Assembly (NCBI RefSeq): GCF_037975245.1
Contig: NC_092581.1
Coordinates: 16,677,303-16,741,302, forward strand
Length of the DNA: 64,000 nt
Direction of reading: 5' to 3'
From: Apostichopus japonicus
Lineage: Eukaryota; Echinodermata; Holothuroidea; Aspidochirotida; Stichopodidae
The stretch's first letter is position 1. Each line of letters opens with the position of its first letter. Below are positions 58,913 to 64,000 of the stretch, one piece after another. The notes under the pieces were generated by a model. That model had not been told where the DNA came from. It made no database searches and saw only the letters and a list, made by a program, of their open reading frames with translations. The position numbers were made by a program, and so were the translations under genes.

Positions 58913-58937
58913 CTCTCCTCTCCTTTTTCCTTGCCAT
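58913..58937 (-). CDS. Candidate first coding exon
   Basis: On the minus strand AATAAAG precedes ATGG, a good start context (A at -3, G at +4). The short frame MARKKERR ends in one extra base, directly followed by the consensus donor GTGAGT. The lysine/arginine-rich start and perfect donor make a plausible first coding exon of a minus-strand gene, with its 5' UTR and promoter at higher coordinates. There is no transcript evidence and no next exon in matching phase was identified. Confidence 0.25.
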
Positions 58938-60929
58938 CTTTATTATGATACCTTGCTCTTTTCACTTAGTTCTCTACGTGCGAGAATGATTAAAAAATCT
59001 CTTCTTTCTGTGCATTTTCTTGAATCGCTATCATGAAAACATCAACAAAATTGTGGAGAGCACGTATCCATTATTTCCTGAAACTCAATTGACGACAGGA
59101 TACTTCTGTTAAAAGGATTGTCTGGTGGCCCAAAGAAGTTACCTTAAAAAATAGCAAATAATTTTCCAAACATGTTGTCAAAGTATGAGAACGCTAATGT
59201 TGCGTTTGACAGAGAAACGATTTTTTAATCGTTATGGATAGACATTTCAAATATGATTTGAACAGTGCAATACGTGACGTCAGCTCTGCCATAGCAGATT
59301 GCGTCATACCCCACCCTCCGCACAGTACCAATACGGTAATCACAACAAAAACCGCGTTTGTATACAGATAACTTTCTTCCTTAATTTCCGGTGAAATTTC
59401 TTAGAAATTAGATATGTTTTCAAAAACTCCTTAAGCCGCCATGTACTAGATCGGTGGTTCCGTGGTCTTTGTGTAACACAAGGTAAATTTTAACAGCAGA
59501 CTCTTCGTTGTTTAGGCTTTACATCGCGCTATCCAGCTCCAATGCGAGAACTGATCCATAGCCACCGATCAAAGCATATTTAATATGGGGAGGTCATTAA
59601 GTAAGTGGCTAAAATCTTTTTCACTATGGTGATTGGTCCGATGGAGGGAGTTACTTCTGAACATCTCCTCATATCAATAGGTAGGTTAGGTTACCTGTAA
59701 GGGCAATATTTACCCAATTCTTTTTAGGTGTAGACTGCTTGGGAGTAGTCCATTTGAGGCCAAGAGAAGGTCAAATAGTGACCATTGTAAGGAGGCAACT
59801 ATTTTAAGTTGATCTTATGATGTTCATCCTATTTTTAGTGGCTTGCAGTGAGACGTACAGCTAGTTATAGAGTTTCAGAGGTTGACATACGAAAAAAAAA
59901 ATTAAACATCTAAGAGATGTCATGGAGGTCGCTCAGTGAGGTCAATAGTTATACATTTCTCAGGGGTCAAAGGTTAAGTAATAGCGTCACTTCTCTTTAC
60001 CATAATCTCAGATATCAGAGTCAGGAATTTCAGCCACAAGGATACAAACAGCTTTATAAGCAAAATCTCAACAAATTAGGAAGGTTTGTATAGCAGGTTT
60101 GTGCAGCAAGATCAAGAGTGCAGTAGGTGTGTGGAGACAGGTAACTTTGAAACACACTTAATTAATCTTATTTCTTTACAAAAAGACTCCATTTTGATCC
60201 ATAAAATGAACTCACAAATTTCTGCAATGGTATTATCAAATAAAGTTGAATGCAGCATTAACTTCATTTGAGGTCAAATTTCCCTGCATGAGCCTCATCA
60301 TGTACATGAAACATCCACAGAGCAGTTTCACATGATATGTTTCAGTAGACAAATGAGGTTACATAGGACCTCCATTAAATACCAGGAGACCATTCAACAA
60401 GGTAGCTGAAATGAAAACAAATTAGTTAGCCTACAGTAATATTTCTTCAGTTTTCCCTCAACTGCTCTTTAAACCAAAACCTTTAAATATTTGTCAAGTT
60501 TAAACAGGCAAAACATGCAACCATTATTTTTTTCTTTTTTCTCCTGCTGCCTCCAGTGGCCTTGAACATTCCCGTGGAAAGTTGAAGAACCGCTAAGCGT
60601 CACAGTTTGCCACTTGAGGGCATGTACTGACTAGAATCTGGTGCCGCTGTTGACTACTGTGGAACACCCCATCATAGAAAAGGCAACAAGGAAATGAGGT
60701 TACTTATGGTAAACTGAGACCAAATGTGTCCTTGAATGTCTGAGGCAAGCTTGGTTAAAAGAAAAAAAAACGGAAAAAGCTAGGTTTGGGTGAATAACCT
60801 CCAGAATTAGCAAATATATAACATTTCCAAATGAACCTTGGCTTTGACATTTCTAAAACATATGGATTTAAAATGGACACAGAGACTTTAAGGATTGTAA
60901 GCAACAAGCTCACTCAATATAGAACTGAT
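58938..60929. other. Non-coding, with a possible promoter zone at about 59,250-59,600
   Basis: The stretch 59,250-59,600 has more CG dinucleotides than most of region 2 and includes TGACGTCA. It would lie upstream of the candidate minus-strand start at 58,937. It could equally be a dispersed repeat. No exon was found. Confidence 0.3.
59275..59282. promoter_or_regulatory. CRE-like palindrome TGACGTCA
   Basis: A perfect octamer bound by CREB/ATF-family factors in animals. It lies about 340 bp upstream of the candidate start at 58,937 (minus strand). The same octamer also occurs at 5239-5246 and 14219-14226 without an obvious gene, so function is only a possibility. Confidence 0.2.
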
Positions 60930-62195
60930 GTCTGTCCTTTAGTACATCAATGTCACAGTATGGTGAAAATACTGCAGTTTGATGTATTCTTTAGTACATC
61001 AATGTCACAGTATGGTGAAAATACTGCTGTTTGATGTATTCTTTAGTATATCAATGTCACAGTATGATAAAAATACTGCTGTTTGATGTATTCTTTAGTA
61101 CATCAATGTCACAGTATGGTGAAAATACTGCTGTTCGATGTATTCTTTAGTATATCAATGTCACAGTATGATAAAAATACTGCTGTTTGATATAGTCTTG
61201 AGTACATCAATGTCACAGTATGGTGAAAATACTGGCGTTTGATGTATTCTTTACATCAATGTCACAGTATGGTGAAAATACTGCTGTTTGATGTATTCTT
61301 TAGTATATCAATGTCACAGTATGATAAAAATACTTCTGTTTGATGTAGTCTTGAGTACATCAATGTCACAGTATGGTGAAAATACTGGCGTTTGATGTAT
61401 TCTTTACATCAATGTCACAGTATGATGAAATACTGCGGTTTGATGTATTCTTTAGTACATCAATGTCACAGTATGGTGAAAATACTGCAGTCTGATGTAT
61501 TCTTTTAGTACATTAATGTCACAGTATGGTGAAAATACTGCTGTTTGATGTAGTCTTGAGTACATCAATGTCACAGTATGGTGAAAATACTGGCGTTTGA
61601 TGTATTCTTTACATCAATGTCACAGTATGATGAAAATACTGCTGTTTGATGTATTCTTTAGTACATCAATGTGACAGTATGGTGAAATACTGCTGTTTGA
61701 TGTATTCTTTAGTACATCAATGTGACAGTATGGTGAAATACTGCGGTTTGATGTATTCTTTTAGTACATCAATGTTACAGTAAGGTGAAAATACTGCTGT
61801 TTGATGTATTCTTTACTACATCAATACAGTAAGGTGAAAACACTGCTGTTTGATGGATTCTTTAGTACATCAATGTCACAGTATGGTGAAAATACTGCTG
61901 TTTGATGTATTCTTTAGTACATCAATGTCACAGTATTGTGAAAATACTGCTGTTTGATGTATTCTTTAGTTCATCAATGTCTCAGTATGGTGAAAATACT
62001 GCTGTTCGATGTATTCTTTAGTTCATCAATGACACAATATGGTGAAAATACTGTGGTTTGATGTATTCTTTAGTTCATCAATGTCTCAGTATGGTGAAAA
62101 TACTGCGGTTTGATGTATTCTTTAGTACATCAATGTCACAGTATGGTGAAAATACTGCAGTTTGATGGATTCTTTGGCATACCAATGTCACAGAA
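60930..62195. repeat. 52-bp minisatellite with higher-order repeats
   Basis: About 24 copies of a 52-bp unit containing TTGATGTATTCTTTAGTACA and TCAATGTCACAGTATGGTGA. A multi-unit block with variants TATGATAAAAATACT, GTAGTCTTGAGTAC and ACTGGCGTTTG recurs at about 61,150, 61,310 and (partly) 61,540. Inverted segments such as AGTATTTTCACCATACTGTGA can be read on the minus strand only; the array itself is head-to-tail. Confidence 0.92.
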
Positions 62196-64000
62196 CGTAG
62201 TGAAAAAAAACTGAAGTGGGATTATTTTAATAATGAAAATACTGCACATGGTAATGTTGTGTTCTATTCATAGATATTGATATACTATTCATATCTCGGA
62301 CTGCTCTGTGAAACTGTAATTTATTGCTAATTTCAGCTATGTGTGTTTTACAAGATCAGGGTTTAGACTACAAGATCCACCACCTTCTTTTGATGAGTCT
62401 TTAGACACTATGGCAGCCCATAGTTTAAACCATGTATCACAGGGTACCATTGTCACTGCTCCCTCCAATAACATCAAAACATCATACAAAAGCGTTCACT
62501 AAGTACTGCAGACTATTCAACTGTTCCAGACTTGTTGTTACTGAAACCCTCAGGCGAATTTCCTCACAGTGACAGTCAATGGCGTCATTTTAACCATCCC
62601 CAAAAGCCTCTCAAACAGTTTTGTAGCACATGTGTAGACCAGTTTTAAAGTATTCACTCATAATTTGGAGTAAAGCAAAAAACTTTTTAAGTTTTCCCTA
62701 ATATCTCTGGAACGTAAAGTGAAATTTGAATTAATCTATTCGACCGATAGAATGAAAGAAAAGAGGAGATGTAGGAAATGAACTTTCATAAACTAGCAGG
62801 CATCAATGAATGTAGTAAGTGATGATTCCTTCTGTGTTTTTATGTGTGTGTGTGTGTTTGTGCCTTCTGTGGAAGCTCTTCATGGTTTGGACTTTTTGTC
62901 CTTAGTGGACCCATGGGTAGCTTAATGGGGGGGGGGTAGGTAAGATACAACATTCAAAGCATTGTTCAGAACATGGTACTTAATAGATGATAGTGCAGTT
63001 CTTATGAGGAGACAGGTAAGGCAGACTTAAGGGACATAGGAGGGATGAAGTGATGAATATTCAATAAACAGTACATGGACGTGTAATAATGTTAGTGTAA
63101 TAATGAGGAGAAAAATAATATTTCCCCCCAGTTTAGAAGTTCTTATCTCCTCTTCTGCCATGCAAATGGCTCTTAATTGGTTTTTTTCATAATTACCTAA
63201 TGTGCTGAACATTACCTTTCACATTTTACATACAATTTTATCCAGCTATCTGTTTTTATTTGGTTATGAAAATTGAAAATTGTCAATGATGTTACTTGAC
63301 CTTCTACTGATGTACCCCTGTGCACACCCCTGACAGAACTATAGCCCAATAGCCAAATGGCAAGCTATGAAATTCAAATTGATTAATTCCTGATTTATGA
63401 TAGTAACATCTTTAATATAAAATAACTTCCAGCTAAACTTTCTGCTGCCTCTGACATATCTGAGACGGTCGTCCCAAAATTGTTGAAGGATTCCGAAGAG
63501 ACGACGCAATCTGTTCTTACTGTACCTCTGACCATCTAACATCTTTAATTATTAAAAACCACCTTCTGAGAACAACAATATTACCCAAGACAGCATTTTA
63601 GGCCTCCACTTATTTAACAAATCGATCAGCAAGGGAATTGTAAATTCGACAGCATCTGTGAAGCATTGGAAAATGTTATTACACGAAAAAAAGAAAAAGA
63701 AAAAAAACGGGTAAAAATACAGGTCGTCTAAGTGACTGACTTCGCCTAGAGGAGGGGATGATGAAATCCCACAAATTTAAAATTTTAATATTGTTGGATA
63801 AAATACTGTTAAGGGGGAAAGAAAAAAAAAGATAGAAAAGAAGTAATTTCTACAGCTGGCAGAGATACAACTTGCAATGTGACATTTGAAAGATGGTAAA
63901 TGTCCTTGAACATATATATCTATATATATATGTAGCAACAATATACACTTGAAGAGCAAGTTTACTCAAGGTTATACAACAACCTCCGGGAGACTCCAAA
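62196..64000. other. AT-rich flank, no gene seen
   Basis: A G run at 62927-62936 and a short (TG)n at about 62,843-62,856. Short minus frames at 63027-63959 have no domain and no splice support. Confidence 0.4.

Noticed and set aside
59105-59500. Dispersed repeat or promoter element
   Set aside because: The texture suggests a repeat, but there is no second copy in the window and no defined ends.

Overview
This window looks like nuclear DNA of an animal, most likely a marine invertebrate. It is AT-rich and full of repeats, with no operons, no Shine-Dalgarno-type layout and almost no long open frames. What little coding sequence can be recognised is exon-sized and bordered by GT/AG splice signals. 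An echinoderm (for example a sea cucumber) is my best guess from general texture: many short DNA transposons with hAT-like ends, CR1/L2-type LINE tails ending in (TTA)n, poly-G runs and frequent TAGGCCTA octamers. That is an impression, not a demonstration.

Region 1 (about 1-21,000) is transposon-rich. It has 17 of the 21 G or C homopolymers of 10 bases or more that I counted. It holds two copies of a CAAGGGCGGCGGAA-ended element (19,495-20,128, with a perfect 8-bp target duplication, and 20,358-20,832). It also holds one copy of a CAGGGATGTGC-ended element (6,178-6,485; a sister copy lies at 24,534-24,935). Two further dispersed-repeat pairs are present: 11,352-11,652 with 17,974-18,284 (inverted), and 6,008-6,780 with 16,848-17,405 (direct). 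The last pair is informative because one member carries the short transposon and the other is an empty site. I recognise no gene here. Two plus-strand stretches (8,359-8,499 and 13,388-13,506) are weak exon candidates.

Region 2 (about 22,000-62,200) is a chain of at least eleven unrelated minisatellites with units of about 21, 25, 26, 36 (two different ones), 41, 45, 47, 50, 52 and 67 bp, together roughly 10 kb. Several have higher-order structure. A 5'-truncated LINE sits inside the 25-bp array. Between the arrays is AT-rich sequence that looks intronic.

The best gene evidence is a minus-strand exon at 26,008-26,152 encoding part of a WD40 repeat. Other minus-strand pieces with plausible splice sites lie at 37,659-37,760 (hydrophobic helix), 44,751-44,854, 50,026-50,059 and 58,913-58,937 (possible first coding exon). 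They could belong to one or more minus-strand genes whose introns hold the minisatellites, but I cannot link them: the phases were not shown to join and no family match beyond WD40 was recognised.

I found no CRISPR array, tRNA, rRNA, phage or bacterial gene. I see no clear new enzymatic system. The most interesting signals are structural: the transposon with its paralogous empty site, poly-G runs growing at matching positions of dispersed repeats, the satellite/LINE inversion, and a perfect hairpin flanked by a 7-bp direct repeat.
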